From Acidobacteriota bacterium (GTDB lineage: Bacteria > Acidobacteriota > Blastocatellia > Pyrinomonadales > Pyrinomonadaceae), in contig QHXN01000034.1 of the NCBI GenBank assembly GCA_003222975.1, positions 1 through 62,676 on the forward strand: a stretch of DNA of 62,676 nucleotides, given 5' to 3'. The notes beneath the pieces are model-generated. The model saw only the letters and a list, made by a program, of their open reading frames with translations, ran no database searches and was not told the DNA's origin. The translations under genes were made by a program, and so were the position numbers. Shown piece after piece: positions 1 through 9,543 of the stretch; within the stretch, counting starts at the first letter, position 1, and every line of letters begins with the position of its first letter.

Positions 1-447
<447 letters not shown>

Positions 448-1390
448 TGAGGTGCTCGTCCACGCGGGCGGCGAAAGCTCCGACTTCTTCGGTCAGTTGC
501 GGCAGCGGCGTGGCGTAGCGTTCGGCCAGTTGGCGTGTGCGTCCGGTCAGGGTCTGCGAGACGCGATCCAGTTCGCCCTGCACGGCGGCGTGGAGCGCGG
601 CCAGCCACTTGTCATCCACCACCAGCCGCTTGATCTCGTCCTCGGTCAGCGCAGGGTATTTGGCATCAATCCTGGCGTCTAAATCTTCCTGCGCGGCTTT
701 GAGCCGAGCTTTTGTCTTCGTTTGCTCGTCGAGCAGGGCGGCATAATCCTCCAACGCCTTGCGTTCATCGTCGAAGTTCGGGTCATCCCCGATTTCCCTG
801 AGCCGTGCCTTCACGGCCTTGGCGGTTATCTTCTGCTTCTCGCCCTCGCCCTCGATGACTTCCGTGAGCAGCCCCTCCTCGCCGCTCTGTTCCTCACGCG
901 TCTCTTCAAGCCGCTGCTCGATGGTATCAAGCTCGCCCTCGATGGATTCGATGGCGTCACGCTCGGCGGTAAAATACCTGGCGACAAGGATCGGCGCAGG
1001 AATGAGGTCTGATTTGAATCGCCGCTTTCCCTTCAGGTAATCGTGCGGCTCCGGCCAGACCAGCTTGTTGTTTTTGTCTTTGATCTGACGAATCTCGCGC
1101 GGCTGTGCGCCCGCCTTCCAGCCGTCGGCGGCGATCAGATAACAATCGTCCTGCATCGTCTCGGCCCAGTAGTCCAACAAGTGCTGGTACACGTCGTATG
1201 CGTCGAGCAGCGGCGCGCGCTTGAAGGCGGCGAGCAAATCCTCGGCGATTGTCTCGATGAGCGCCTTCGGGTGTCCGCCTTTGTCGAAGCCCTTCAGTCG
1301 CGGCGTGTTGGCCTCGCGCCACTCGGCGAAGAGTCGCGTCGCCCTCTCGTTGAAGGCGGTGAACTCGGCGTGACCGAAGATGGTCTGTTT

Positions 1391-1424
1391 GAGTTGAGAG
1401 TGGAGAGTTGAGAGTTGAAAGTAG
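1391..1424. repeat. Heptamer array inside the hsdM coding sequence
   Basis: Five consecutive GAGTTGA-type heptamers (GAGTTGA, GAGTGGA, GAGTTGA, GAGTTGA, AAGTAGC) lie within hsdM and are translated in frame as FQLSTLHSQLK. The consensus equals that of the array at the hsdM/hsdS junction, so the unit occurs at two places in one gene. Confidence 0.8.
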
Positions 1425-3074
1425 CCGGGGCGCAACGGCTGAAACAGCGCCGCGCGGACGCCGGGGATGACCTGCCAATACGGAGCGAGCGCGTCGAGGT
1501 CGCGCGCGGGAATGCCGCCGCGCAGGTGGCCTTCAATGTCCTGCACGTCCTCCGGCTCGGTGCTGTCAATGTAGCGCGGCAGGTTCAGGTTGTAAGCGTT
1601 CTTCGGGTCGGCGATCTCGTCCAGCGGCACGAGCCGCGAATAGCGCGGCACGCCGGCCAGCCGCGCGAAGGTGTCCACGATGCGGTGAATGTCCTGCTCG
1701 CGCAGACGGTTCTTGTTGCCGTCCTTGATGAAGCCCTTGCTGGCATCAATCATAAAGATGCCCTTGCGCGCGGCGGCGTTCTCCTTGTCGAGCACGAGGA
1801 TGCACGCCGGGATGCCCGTGCCGTAGAACAGATTGGCCGGCAGCCCGATGATGCCCTTCAGATAGCCGGAGCGGACGAGCTTTTCGCGTATGACCGCCTC
1901 GGCGTTGCCGCGAAACAGGACGCCGTGCGGCAGGATGCAGGCCGCTTTGCCGCTGCCCTTCATCGAGCGGATGATGTGCAGCAGGTATGCGTAATCGCCC
2001 TGCCGCGCGGGCGGCGCGCCCCACTCGAAGCGTTGAAAAGGGTCTTTCTCAGGGATGATGCCAGTGCTCCAAGTCTTGTCAGAAAACGGTGGATTGGCGA
2101 CGACGTAATCGTAAGTGCGCAGCCGCTCGCCGTCCTTGAACTTGGGCGCGGCAAGCGTGTTGCCGTTGAGGATGTTGGCGGTCGGGAAATCGTGCAGGAT
2201 CATGTTCATGCGGGCGAGGCCGGCGGTGGTCACGTCCTTCTCCTGCCCTTCGAGCGTGATGTGCTTGCCCGCCTCGGCGGCGACCTTCAGCAGCAGCGAG
2301 CCGGAGCCGCACGTCGGGTCGTAGGCGGTCGTCGCGGCCACAGTGTTCGCAGGCGAGATGCCGATGACCTTGGCGATGATGCGGCTGACTTCGGACGGCG
2401 TGTAGAACTGTCCCTTGCTCTTGCCGCTTTCGGTGGCGAAGTGCCGCATCAGGTATTCGTAGGCGTCGCCGAGGATGTCGTCGTGCTCGGCGCGGTTCTT
2501 CGAGAAATCGAGTTCGGGCTTCTGGAAGATGCCGACGAGGTTGGTGAGGCGTTGCACCAGCGCATCGCCTTCGCCGAGCTTATTGGGGTCGTTGAAGTCG
2601 GGGAAGTCGCTGCGAGCAAGGCGGCTGTTCTCGTTGATGAGCGGCTGGATGACCTGAGTGTTGATCTTTTCTCCGATGTCGCTCTTGCCCTTGAGGGCGA
2701 CCATGTCCTTGAAGCTCGCGCCCGGCGGGATGACGACCGGCGGGGCGAAGTCGTCGCTGTCAGCGTACTTGTCGGAGACGTACTTGATGAACAGCATGAA
2801 CAGGACATAGTCCTTGTACTGGCTGGCGTCCATGCCGCCGCGCAGTTCGTCGCAGGAAGCCCAGAGCGACGAATAGAGGCCAGATTTCTTAATCGCCATT
2901 TGCTATGCTTTGATAACCTTTCGAGATGCTTGCTTCCGTGTGGTTATTCCGGCAGCAGAGAGGATTTCCAGCCTATCGCTGCCGATTGTAGGCGAATACT
3001 CAATAAAGACTCAACCCGCTTGCTTTTGTTTCAAGTATAGCAATTGTTTCAAGTTTGGTTTATTGGCTTATCGG

Positions 3075-3462
3075 GGAGCGTGTGACGTTGATGGTTGGCG
3101 CGATATACAGGATAGGCTCATCGCCCATTTCGACGGCGACGCCTCGATTAAGAATCCGTCGCGCGTGATGCGGCTGCCTTTCTTCAATCACGTCCACTTA
3201 TGACAAAGAGAGCGCCGCGCTGTCTTACAAGCGGGTGGCGCTTGTCGAGTTCGCGCCGGAGCACCGCTACACGCTCGAAGATATGCGTGCGGCATTCGCG
3301 CCCGTGTACAGGCAGCCGCCGGAGTCGTCCATTAAAGAAGCCACGCCGGGCGCGAGCGAGTTCGCCACTTGGGAGGAGTTACACGCGGAAGCCGCCCGGC
3401 GCATCCGCTTTTCGCCGAAGGATATTTTCTTCCCGGCTCATAACATTCAACCGGCCGTCTAA
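3075..3462 (+). pseudogene. Remnant of a RepB/phage-type DNA primase domain, frameshifted
   Basis: Two frames join into one primase-like stretch. Positions 3075-3200 read as WRDIQDRLIAHFDGD, then IKNPSRVMRLPFFNHV, the run typical of the end of RepB-like primase-polymerase domains (aRLMRLPGfyH). After about 3200 the match continues one frame over with YDKESAALSYKRVALVEF and PEHRYTLEDMRAAF, ending at 3462. There is no start codon or N-terminal catalytic part. It is therefore a decayed fragment of a plasmid, phage or island replication gene. The primase assignment rests on remembered family patterns. Confidence 0.5.
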
Positions 3463-3586
3463 CGCCGCGCTTCAGCGGCTCGCCCACTCACCTTTCCAAA
3501 GAGGCCCGCTCCCGGCGAGTCCGCTGCAAGCGCTTGTTATGTGCGTGACTAACTGACAAAAACATCATGCTTGACAGGTCCCCCGT

Positions 3587-4213
3587 TTAATTACCTGTCG
3601 TAGCGCTGAAGATCACGATGTCCGTTCCCCGCAGCGTGTCAACTTGTACGCCGTAGCAACCGGGGCCTGGCACGTACATGCTTGAGGGCCAGAACGACCA
3701 GTGAGTTGGGTCGGTTCTGCTCGGCGCGTTAAGTTTCAAATTCTCCTCCGGCTTTGGGCTGGCGACGTTAAAACGAAGCGTGCCCTTTCCATCGAGCCGC
3801 CGGCCTCTGATCAGGATTGGTCCCTCGTAGTCGGGTTTGCTTACCCATGGTGTCTTTGCCCGATAAGCAGTATTCTCATGCGGAACGCCGTCAAGACTGA
3901 ACATCGCATCCTCAACGTGATTGACCCGAAAGCTCCATGCAAAGTACACCGGCCCTCGACCAAACCAGAGGCACCCAGCACAAAAGATGTACGGTTCGCG
4001 CGGAACAGACTCACTGCTGCCCTGCGTGACCGGGCAGCGATCCCCGGCGCGAATTACCGGCAAAGTTAGAGGTCTTTGCTTCAATTGCACGAAAGCAGGC
4101 GGATCATCCGCAGGAAGATTGGCTCCGCTCGTTACGTGACGATCGAAGAAGGAGCAAGAAAAAGTGAGAGTGGCTATCAAAGCCAGTAAGATTGTAAAGA
4201 CAAGTTCTCTCAT
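3587..4213 (-). CDS. Secreted hypothetical protein, possible lipoprotein
   Basis: 208-aa product starting at the ATG at 4213. The N-terminus MRELVFTILLALIATLTFSC is a signal peptide. The Cys after it could be a lipidation site, but the lipobox is imperfect (LTFSC). The mature part contains the paired-cysteine segments DRCPVTQGS and FCAGCLWFGRGPVYFAW, and ends in a beta-rich region (GCYGVQVDT). I do not recognise a characterised family. An upstream in-frame extension to 4393 has no supporting evidence. It sits alone between the primase and IS110 remnants, so it may be island cargo. Confidence 0.6.
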   Translation of the reverse strand: MRELVFTILLALIATLTFSCSFFDRHVTSGANLPADDPPAFVQLKQRPLTLPVIRAGDRCPVTQGSSESVPREPYIFCAGCLWFGRGPVYFAWSFRVNHVEDAMFSLDGVPHENTAYRAKTPWVSKPDYEGPILIRGRRLDGKGTLRFNVASPKPEENLKLNAPSRTDPTHWSFWPSSMYVPGPGCYGVQVDTLRGTDIVIFSATTGN

Positions 4214-4483
4214 ATCGCTAAAATTACCGTGAAGCAGCCGAACGTCCGGCATTGTATGTTGACTGATGTCGGCTGAAGCGACAAGCTTGCAGCCGCACCA
4301 AGAGGCGCCGGTGAGACTGTGCCCGGCATCCGGCCACCTGAGCCCGAGGGTGAGATTAAGCCCCCGGCGCCTCCACTGAAGCGCGTGCCACACAGGCCGG
4401 ACAGTATCTCATGGCCGCTCATCCGAGAGCAGAGCCTGCATGGGCAAGGCTGGCCGGGCGCCGCAACCACCGGGAGCAAGATC

Positions 4484-5079
4484 ATGAACCTACCGCCGCT
4501 CGGACTCGACCCCGCGAAGCTGAAGTTCAACGCCTGCCTCGTGCGCGCAGGCGGCAAGCTCCGCCACAAGATCTTCCCTAACAACCCCGAAGGCTTCTCG
4601 CAACTCTCCGACTGGCTAAAGAAGCAAGGGGTCAAGCAGGTGCACGCCTGCATGGAGGCCACAGGCACTTATGGCGACTCGCTCGCCACTTACCTGCACG
4701 AGCAGGATCATCTCGTGAGTGTCGTCAACCCGGCGGCCATTAAAGCCTACGCGCAGAGCCACCTCTCGCGCACGAAGACCGACCGCGTAGAGGCCGCGCT
4801 GATCGCCGGCTTCTGCGGCGAACGCAGGCCCCGGCCTGACGCCCGCCTGAGCGTGAAGTGCAGGAACTGCAAGCGCTTGTGCGCCGCCTGGAGTCCTTAA
4901 CGGAGATGCGCACGATGGAGGAGAACCGCCTCTCCTCCGGCATCTCGGTCGAGGCCGTCGGCGAGTCCGTCGAGGAGTTGCTGGCGCACCTCGCCGAGCA
5001 GATCAAGAAGACGGAGGCGCTTATCCGCGCCCACATCGAGGACTCATGCGCTCAAACCTCCTCTTTCGATTCGGCTTGA
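4484..5079 (+). pseudogene. IS110-family transposase remnant, frameshifted and truncated
   Basis: The ATG at 4484 opens a DEDD-type N-terminal domain of IS110-family transposases: GLDPAKLKFNACLV, then HACMEATGTYGDSLA, then VVNPAAIKAYAQS and RTKTDRVEAALIA. About position 4836 a one-base loss moves the frame. The expected continuation PPEREVQELQALVRRLESL is read one frame over and runs to 5079. The C-terminal Transposase_20 domain with its catalytic Ser is absent, so the element cannot transpose by itself. The 4214-4483 stretch upstream is non-coding and may be the left end of the element. The remnant ends about 30 bp from the 3' end of the tRNA-Ala gene. Confidence 0.85.
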
Positions 5080-5108
5080 AAGCTATAAGTCCTTAATTTA
5101 GTAATTAA

Positions 5109-5181
<73 letters not shown>

Positions 5182-5303
5182 GGTGTGTACTTGAGTTCGG
5201 GGCGGCGCGGCGGTGTGCGATTCGCCCGCTCAAGACGGAAAGATAAAATAGCAGTCCGAATAGCAAAACGCAAACACGTGTTTCGGCGGGCGGCGCGTCG
5301 GCG

Positions 5304-5516
5304 TCAGCGTCGGCGCAGAGCGGCAAAAAGGGCCGCGCCAGCGCCCGCGGCGAGCAGCGCCAGCCCGCCCGCGGCGCGCGCCACGTCAGGCACTTCGCGC
5401 ACGCTCCTGTCGGTGACGACGACCGCCGCGTGCGGCTCGACGAAGAGGGCGCGGTAGGCAATGACGCCGCCCGCCGCCGCGACGAAGACGCCGAGAAGGA
5501 CGACAACGATCCTCAC
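5304..5516 (-). CDS. Small membrane protein, coupled to the upstream membrane gene
   Basis: 70-aa product with a GTG start at 5516 that overlaps the stop of the preceding gene (GTGA), so it is probably translated by coupling. It has two hydrophobic segments: an N-terminal one (VRIVVVLLGVFVAAAGGVIA) and a C-terminal one rich in Ala and Leu, ending in a basic ALRRR tail. I recognise no family. The layout (helix, polar loop, helix, basic tail) matches its neighbour, so the two may form a pair. Confidence 0.55.
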   Translation of the reverse strand: MRIVVVLLGVFVAAAGGVIAYRALFVEPHAAVVVTDRSVREVPDVARAAGGLALLAAGAGAALFAALRRR

Positions 5517-5752
5517 TTGAGCCGCCCGCCGCGCAGCGCCGCGAAGAGCAAGAGGCCCGCGCCGACGAGTAGCAGCACGAGCGCGCTCGCCAACCCCGTC
5601 AACATCCCGCCGCCCGCGACTGCGCCGATGCCGGCAGAGTCGGGCGTGACCATCGGCAGCAGCCAACGTAACGCGTCGAGGACGAAGACGACGCCCAGCG
5701 CCGCCACGAACGCGCCCAGCACGACCAAGTGCCCCGCCCTCGATTTCACCAA
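5513..5752 (-). CDS. Small two-helix membrane protein
   Basis: 79-aa protein with hydrophobic segments at about residues 8-32 and 46-71, and a basic tail (RGGRLK). It begins at TTG 5752 or the adjacent GTG 5749, preceded by AGGGAGGTGA. It lies 7 bp after the enoyl-CoA hydratase stop, on the same strand, and its own stop overlaps the start of the next gene. These three genes look like one operon. The function is unknown. Confidence 0.6.
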   Translation of the reverse strand: MVKSRAGHLVVLGAFVAALGVVFVLDALRWLLPMVTPDSAGIGAVAGGGMLTGLASALVLLLVGAGLLLFAALRGGRLK

Positions 5753-5759
5753 CTCGGCC

Positions 5760-6542
5760 TCACCTCCCTTTGAATTCCGGCTTGCGCTTCTCTAAAAAGG
5801 CGCGGACGCCCTCGTCCTTGTCCTCGCTCGAAAAGCAGAGCGCGAACAGGTCAACCTCGCGGCGCAGACCCTCGTCGAGGCTTGAGCGCGAGGCGGTCTT
5901 GACGGCCTCTTTAGCCATACGCAGGGCGACGGGGCTTTTCTCGGCGATGCGGTTCGCCAGCTCCAACGTCTTCGCTTCGAGGTCTGCGGCGGGGACGACC
6001 ATGTTGACGAGGCCGAGGTTGTAGGCCGTGTGCGCGTCAATCATCTCGCCCGTCAGGATCATCTCCATCGCCTTGCCCTCGCCGACGAGGCGCGTGAGTC
6101 GCTGGGTTCCGCCGCCTCCGGGGATGATGCCGAGGTTGATTTCAGGCTGGCCGAAGCGCGCCGCCTCGCTCGCCACTCTCAGGTCGCAGGCGAGCGCCAG
6201 CTCGCAGCCGCCGCCCAGACAGAAGCCGTTGACCATCGCGACGACGGGCTTGGGGAAGGTGTCAACGGCTGTGAAGAGCGAACGCGCCGTCATCACGTCG
6301 CGCTGCGTGACGGCGGTGCGGCCCTCGAACTCACTGATGTCCGCGCCCGCGACGAACGCCTTCTCGCCCGCGCCCGTGATGACGACGACGCGAACGCCTT
6401 CGTCCTCGCGCAGTTCGTCCAGGGCCGCCGCGCCCTCGGCCCTCGTCTGGATGTTGAGCGCGTTCAGCTTTGCGGGGCGGTTGATGGTGATGAGGGCAAC
6501 GCGACCGCGCCGCTCAAGCAGAAGGGTCTCGTATGATGCCAT
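5760..6542 (-). CDS. Enoyl-CoA hydratase (crotonase family)
   Basis: 260-aa crotonase-fold enzyme, full family length. The oxyanion-hole segment AGADI is at about 65-69. GGGCELALACD carries the first catalytic Glu (114), and GQPEINLGIIPGGGGTQRL the second (134), both needed for trans-2-enoyl-CoA hydration. ATG 6542 is preceded by GAGGAG. It most likely hydrates enoyl-CoA in beta-oxidation, fitting the 3-hydroxyacyl-CoA dehydrogenase gene 650 bp upstream on the same strand, with a PilZ gene between them. Other crotonase activities cannot be excluded by sequence alone. Confidence 0.92.
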   Translation of the reverse strand: MASYETLLLERRGRVALITINRPAKLNALNIQTRAEGAAALDELREDEGVRVVVITGAGEKAFVAGADISEFEGRTAVTQRDVMTARSLFTAVDTFPKPVVAMVNGFCLGGGCELALACDLRVASEAARFGQPEINLGIIPGGGGTQRLTRLVGEGKAMEMILTGEMIDAHTAYNLGLVNMVVPAADLEAKTLELANRIAEKSPVALRMAKEAVKTASRSSLDEGLRREVDLFALCFSSEDKDEGVRAFLEKRKPEFKGR

Positions 6543-6551
6543 TTCTCTCCT

Positions 6552-6670
6552 CGTAAATGTTAAATCGTGAATCGTAAATCGTGTTTGAGAGTCGAGCCGC
6601 TTCGGGCTTTGACTTCACGGGCCGGGAACGCCCGGTCGCCATTCACGATTTACGATTCACGATTTACGAC
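6552..6670. repeat. Inverted heptamer array (AATCGTG/AATCGTA type)
   Basis: Left arm 6552-6583 carries AATCGTG, AATCGTA, AATCGTG units. Right arm 6640-6670 carries the inverted units (CGATTTA, CGATTCA). The core between them is GC-rich. The array fills the gap between the PilZ gene end and the enoyl-CoA hydratase start on the minus strand. Folded, the arms would form a long stem. Confidence 0.85.
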
Positions 6671-6674
6671 TTCA

Positions 6675-7052
6675 CTACTCTTCTTCGCCTTCGGACGAAG
6701 GAGAAGCCTGCTCGTCGGCGACCCAGGAGACGAAGAGGCGGAGCCAGTTGTCCTCCGGCTCCATGATCTGCACGCCGACGCGCGCCGTGCCGTAGATGGC
6801 GGGGGCGATGCGGATGACGCGCGCGGTGGCCTCGATGGGCGAGCCGTCGGGGCGGTGCGCGCGCAAATATAGCTGGTCGCCGCGCGACACCCGCTGGTTG
6901 AGGTGGAAGAGCGCGCCCAGCGTCGAGATGTCGTCGGTCTCGGTCGGCTCGCTCCAGGCCGAGCCGTCCTCCGCCCGCCCCGACACGACAATCGGCAGGC
7001 GCAGCGCCATCCTCAGCGCGAATCGTCTCTCTTCGTTCGTCGGCCTACTCAT
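6675..7052 (-). CDS. PilZ-domain protein
   Basis: 125-aa single-domain protein. ERRFALRMALRLPIVV near residues 8-23 supplies the arginine motif of c-di-GMP-binding PilZ domains (RxxxR), and DDISTLGALF supplies the D-x-S-x-x-G motif, followed by beta-strand repeats and an acidic tail. It probably senses c-di-GMP or is a structural PilZ relative. The window also contains an HD-GYP protein, which would degrade this messenger. The target is unknown. Confidence 0.82.
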   Translation of the reverse strand: MSRPTNEERRFALRMALRLPIVVSGRAEDGSAWSEPTETDDISTLGALFHLNQRVSRGDQLYLRAHRPDGSPIEATARVIRIAPAIYGTARVGVQIMEPEDNWLRLFVSWVADEQASPSSEGEEE

Positions 7053-7056
7053 AAGT

Positions 7057-7194
7057 GACAGTAGTCAGTAGCCGGTAGTCAGTAGCCAGTAGGAGACGCC
7101 TTTCCGGTCAGTCGGGTGTCGGTTGTCAGCAGGCCGCTGAAGATGCGGAGATGTTTTTCTACTGGCTACTGGCTACCGACTACTGGCTACTGTC
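7057..7194. repeat. Inverted heptamer array (CAGTAGT/CAGTAGC type)
   Basis: Left arm 7057-7093 has CAGTAGT, CAGTAGC, CGGTAGT, CAGTAGC, CAGTAGG. Right arm 7159-7194 has the inverted ACTGGCT/ACTACTG units. The right arm overlaps the 3' end of the hydroxyacyl-CoA dehydrogenase gene and supplies its TAG stop. The left arm lies just before the PilZ start. Confidence 0.87.
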
Positions 7195-8107
7195 TTTCGT
7201 CCCACTTGTAGAAGCCTTCGCCCGTCTTCCTGCCGAGCTTCCCTTCGGCGACCAAGCGCCGCAGGATGTCGGGCGGGCTGAAGCGCTCGGTGCCGAGCCT
7301 GTCGTGCAGGTACTCGGCGATGTGGAGGCGCACGTCAAGGCCGACGAGATCGGTCAGGCGGAGCGGCCCCATAGGGTGATTGTAACCGAGTTCCATCGCC
7401 GTATCTATACTTTTCGCGTCGGCGACGCCCTCCTCCACCATCCGCATCGCCTCCAGCCCCAGCGCCACGCCCAGACGCGACGAGGCGAAGCCCGGCACGT
7501 CCCGCACCACTATCGGCTCCTTCTTCATCCGCACGGCGACGGCGCGCGCGGCCTCGACCACTTCCGGCACGGTCGCGCGACCGACGACGACCTCGACCAG
7601 GCGCATGATGTGGACGGGGTTGAAGAAGTGGAGGCCGACGACGCGCGCGGGACAGCGCGAGCCTTCGGCGATTTCCGTGATGGAGAGCGACGAGGTGTTG
7701 GTGGCGAAGATGAAAGGCTTTGAGTTCAGCCCCTCGACGGCGCGCAGGGTCTCCCGCTTGAGTTCGAGCCGTTCGGGCACGGCCTCGACGTAGAGGTCTG
7801 CGCCCGTGGTGTCTTCGAGTCGCGTCGTCGTGCGGATGTTCGAGAGAGAGCGTTCGCGCTCCTCTTCCGTCACCTTGCCGCGCTCGAAGCCTTTGGCGAG
7901 GTTCGACTCGATTGCGCGCATCCCCTTCGAGACGAGTTCGTCGCTGATGTCTCGGAGGACGACTTTGAAGCCGCAGGCGGCGGCCACCTGCGCGATGCCG
8001 TGGCCCATCGTGCCCGCGCCGAGCACGGCGACGGTCTCGACGGGTGAGCCTGCGGCCCACTCGCCCGCGGCCCGGCCCTGCGTGTTGTCGTCTTGCGGCG
8101 TGCTCAA
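7187..8107 (-). CDS. 3-hydroxyacyl-CoA (3-hydroxybutyryl-CoA) dehydrogenase
   Basis: 306-aa NAD-dependent dehydrogenase of the Hbd/PaaH type, oxidising (S)-3-hydroxyacyl-CoA in beta-oxidation. The Rossmann motif GAGTMG is at 30-35. The catalytic pair is Glu108 (YVEAVPE) and His160 (HFFNPV), followed by the C-terminal dimerisation domain (NHPMGPLRLTDLVGLD). The start is a TTG at 8107 with weak ribosome-binding sequence, so the first ~20 residues are uncertain. The stop codon comes from a heptamer repeat arm. A 16-bp perfect palindrome lies in the intergenic region shared with trxB. Confidence 0.93.
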   Translation of the reverse strand: MSTPQDDNTQGRAAGEWAAGSPVETVAVLGAGTMGHGIAQVAAACGFKVVLRDISDELVSKGMRAIESNLAKGFERGKVTEEERERSLSNIRTTTRLEDTTGADLYVEAVPERLELKRETLRAVEGLNSKPFIFATNTSSLSITEIAEGSRCPARVVGLHFFNPVHIMRLVEVVVGRATVPEVVEAARAVAVRMKKEPIVVRDVPGFASSRLGVALGLEAMRMVEEGVADAKSIDTAMELGYNHPMGPLRLTDLVGLDVRLHIAEYLHDRLGTERFSPPDILRRLVAEGKLGRKTGEGFYKWDERQ

Positions 8108-8193
8108 GTGGTCTTCGACGCCCGAAGGTTTTAGGAAGAGTTCCGCGCCCGGCCCTTCGCGCGGTCAAATTCGACTCCGTTTGCGCGAGCAGT

Positions 8194-8265
8194 TATACTA
8201 CACGCCCGAAGAAAAAGGCTACCGCGAGAGGGCGCGCCCGTCCCTCGTTTGTAAGCGCGCTTACA
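8194..8265. promoter_or_regulatory. Intergenic promoter and 16-bp palindromic operator candidate
   Basis: On the plus strand TCGACT (8171-8176), a 17-bp spacer and TATACT (8194-8199) resemble a sigma-70 promoter for trxB. On the minus strand the same spot reads TAGTATAAC and could serve the dehydrogenase gene. TGTAAGCGCGCTTACA (8250-8265) is a perfect palindrome placed between the two divergent genes, as expected for a dimeric repressor such as a TetR-family regulator. This is inference from sequence only. Confidence 0.5.
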
Positions 8266-8300
8266 GACCGCATCCCCGGAGGTGACTTAAAACCAGAGGC

Positions 8301-9398
8301 ATGATGAAAGAGACACTGCACCGCGAAGTCGTCATCGTCGGCTCCGGCCCCGCCGGGCTGACCGCCGCCATCTACGCCGCGCGCGCCGAACTCCACCCGC
8401 TCGTCATCCACGGCCCGCAGCCCGGCGGACAACTGACCATCACCACGGAGGTCGAGAACTATCCGGGCTTCGCCGAAGGCATTCAAGGGCCGGAGCTGAT
8501 GCAGCAGTTCGAGGAGCAGGCCAAGCGCTTCGGCACGGAGTTCCTCGTCACCTACGTCAACAAGGTTGACTTAAGCTCCCGCCCGTTCACCGTCTGGACT
8601 GAAGAGGGGCACGAGATCAAGGCGGAGACTTTAATCGTCGCCTCCGGCGCTTCGGCGAAGTGGCTCGGCATTCCGGGCGAAGCGCCCGCGCCGCAGGGCT
8701 TGGGCGGCCTCGGCGTCTCGGCCTGCGCCACCTGCGATGGCTTCTTCTTCAAGGGCAAGCCCCTCGTCGTCGTCGGCGGCGGAGACACGGCGATGGAGGA
8801 GGCAACTTTCCTGACGCGCTACGCCTCGCGCGTCACGGTCGTTCACCGGCGCGATCAGTTGCGCGCGTCGAAGATCATGCAGGACAAGGCGTTCAAGAAC
8901 CCGAAGATTGACTTCATCTGGAACGCGGACGTGCGCGAGATAACCGGCACGCCGGAGACGGGCGTGACGGGCGTCAGGCTCTACGACAACCGGACGGGCG
9001 AGGAAACGGACTTCGCGTGCGAGGGCGTCTTCATCGCCATCGGCCACAAGCCGAACACGGACGTGTTCAAGGGCTGGCTCGACATGGACGAGGTCGGCTA
9101 CATCAAGACCGCCGGCCTCTCGATGGCGACCAATATCCCCGGCGTCTTCGCCTGCGGCGACGCGCAGGACAGCTTCTACCGCCAGGCCGTCACCGCCGCC
9201 GGGACGGGCTGTATGGCCGCCATTGACGCCGAGCGCTACCTCGACTCCCTGCCCGTCGCAATGGCGGGTGGCGAGGAGGTCACCATCGAGGGCGAGCGCG
9301 TCAGCGCCGACCATGAGTCAGTCACCATGCCCGACGGCGAGGTCGTGTCGAACAGGCCGGCGTCCGAGTCGGAAGAGGCGTCGGTCGGCGGCGACTGA
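8301..9398 (+). CDS. trxB: Thioredoxin reductase with C-terminal extension
   Basis: FAD/NADPH enzyme that reduces thioredoxin. FAD-binding GSGPAG is at 14-19, the redox-active CATC at 142-145 and NADPH-binding GGGDTAMEE at about 159-167, followed by the C-terminal FAD motif (FACGDAQD). The family is normally about 310-320 aa. This one has 365, with an extra ~40-residue acidic, Ser/Glu-rich tail after RYLDSL that looks disordered. ATG at 8301 and 8304 are both possible; AGAGG at 8295-8299 favours 8304. Confidence 0.95.
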   Translation: MMKETLHREVVIVGSGPAGLTAAIYAARAELHPLVIHGPQPGGQLTITTEVENYPGFAEGIQGPELMQQFEEQAKRFGTEFLVTYVNKVDLSSRPFTVWTEEGHEIKAETLIVASGASAKWLGIPGEAPAPQGLGGLGVSACATCDGFFFKGKPLVVVGGGDTAMEEATFLTRYASRVTVVHRRDQLRASKIMQDKAFKNPKIDFIWNADVREITGTPETGVTGVRLYDNRTGEETDFACEGVFIAIGHKPNTDVFKGWLDMDEVGYIKTAGLSMATNIPGVFACGDAQDSFYRQAVTAAGTGCMAAIDAERYLDSLPVAMAGGEEVTIEGERVSADHESVTMPDGEVVSNRPASESEEASVGGD

Positions 9399-9400
9399 TC

Positions 9401-9501
9401 GGAGCTTGGAGTTCAGAAGTTCAGAGTTTAGGATTCAGAGTTCAAGCCTTCGCTCGCGTCCTCTCGAAACAGACAAGCTGAAGCTTGAACTCTGAACTTC
9501 T
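9401..9501. repeat. Inverted heptamer array (GTTCAGA type)
   Basis: Left arm 9401-9446 carries units such as GTTCAGA, GTTTAGG, ATTCAGA, GTTCAAG. Right arm 9475-9501 carries inverted units (TTGAACT, CTGAACT). It starts directly after the trxB stop and lies between two convergent genes. Confidence 0.82.
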
Positions 9502-9543
9502 CCGCGCCTTCGCGCTCACGGCTTTCAGTCGTGCGTACTTGCT

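Noticed and set aside
1415..3040. 541-codon open frame antisense to hsdM
   Set aside because: High-GC shadow of the methylase; no recognisable protein and hsdM carries complete motifs.
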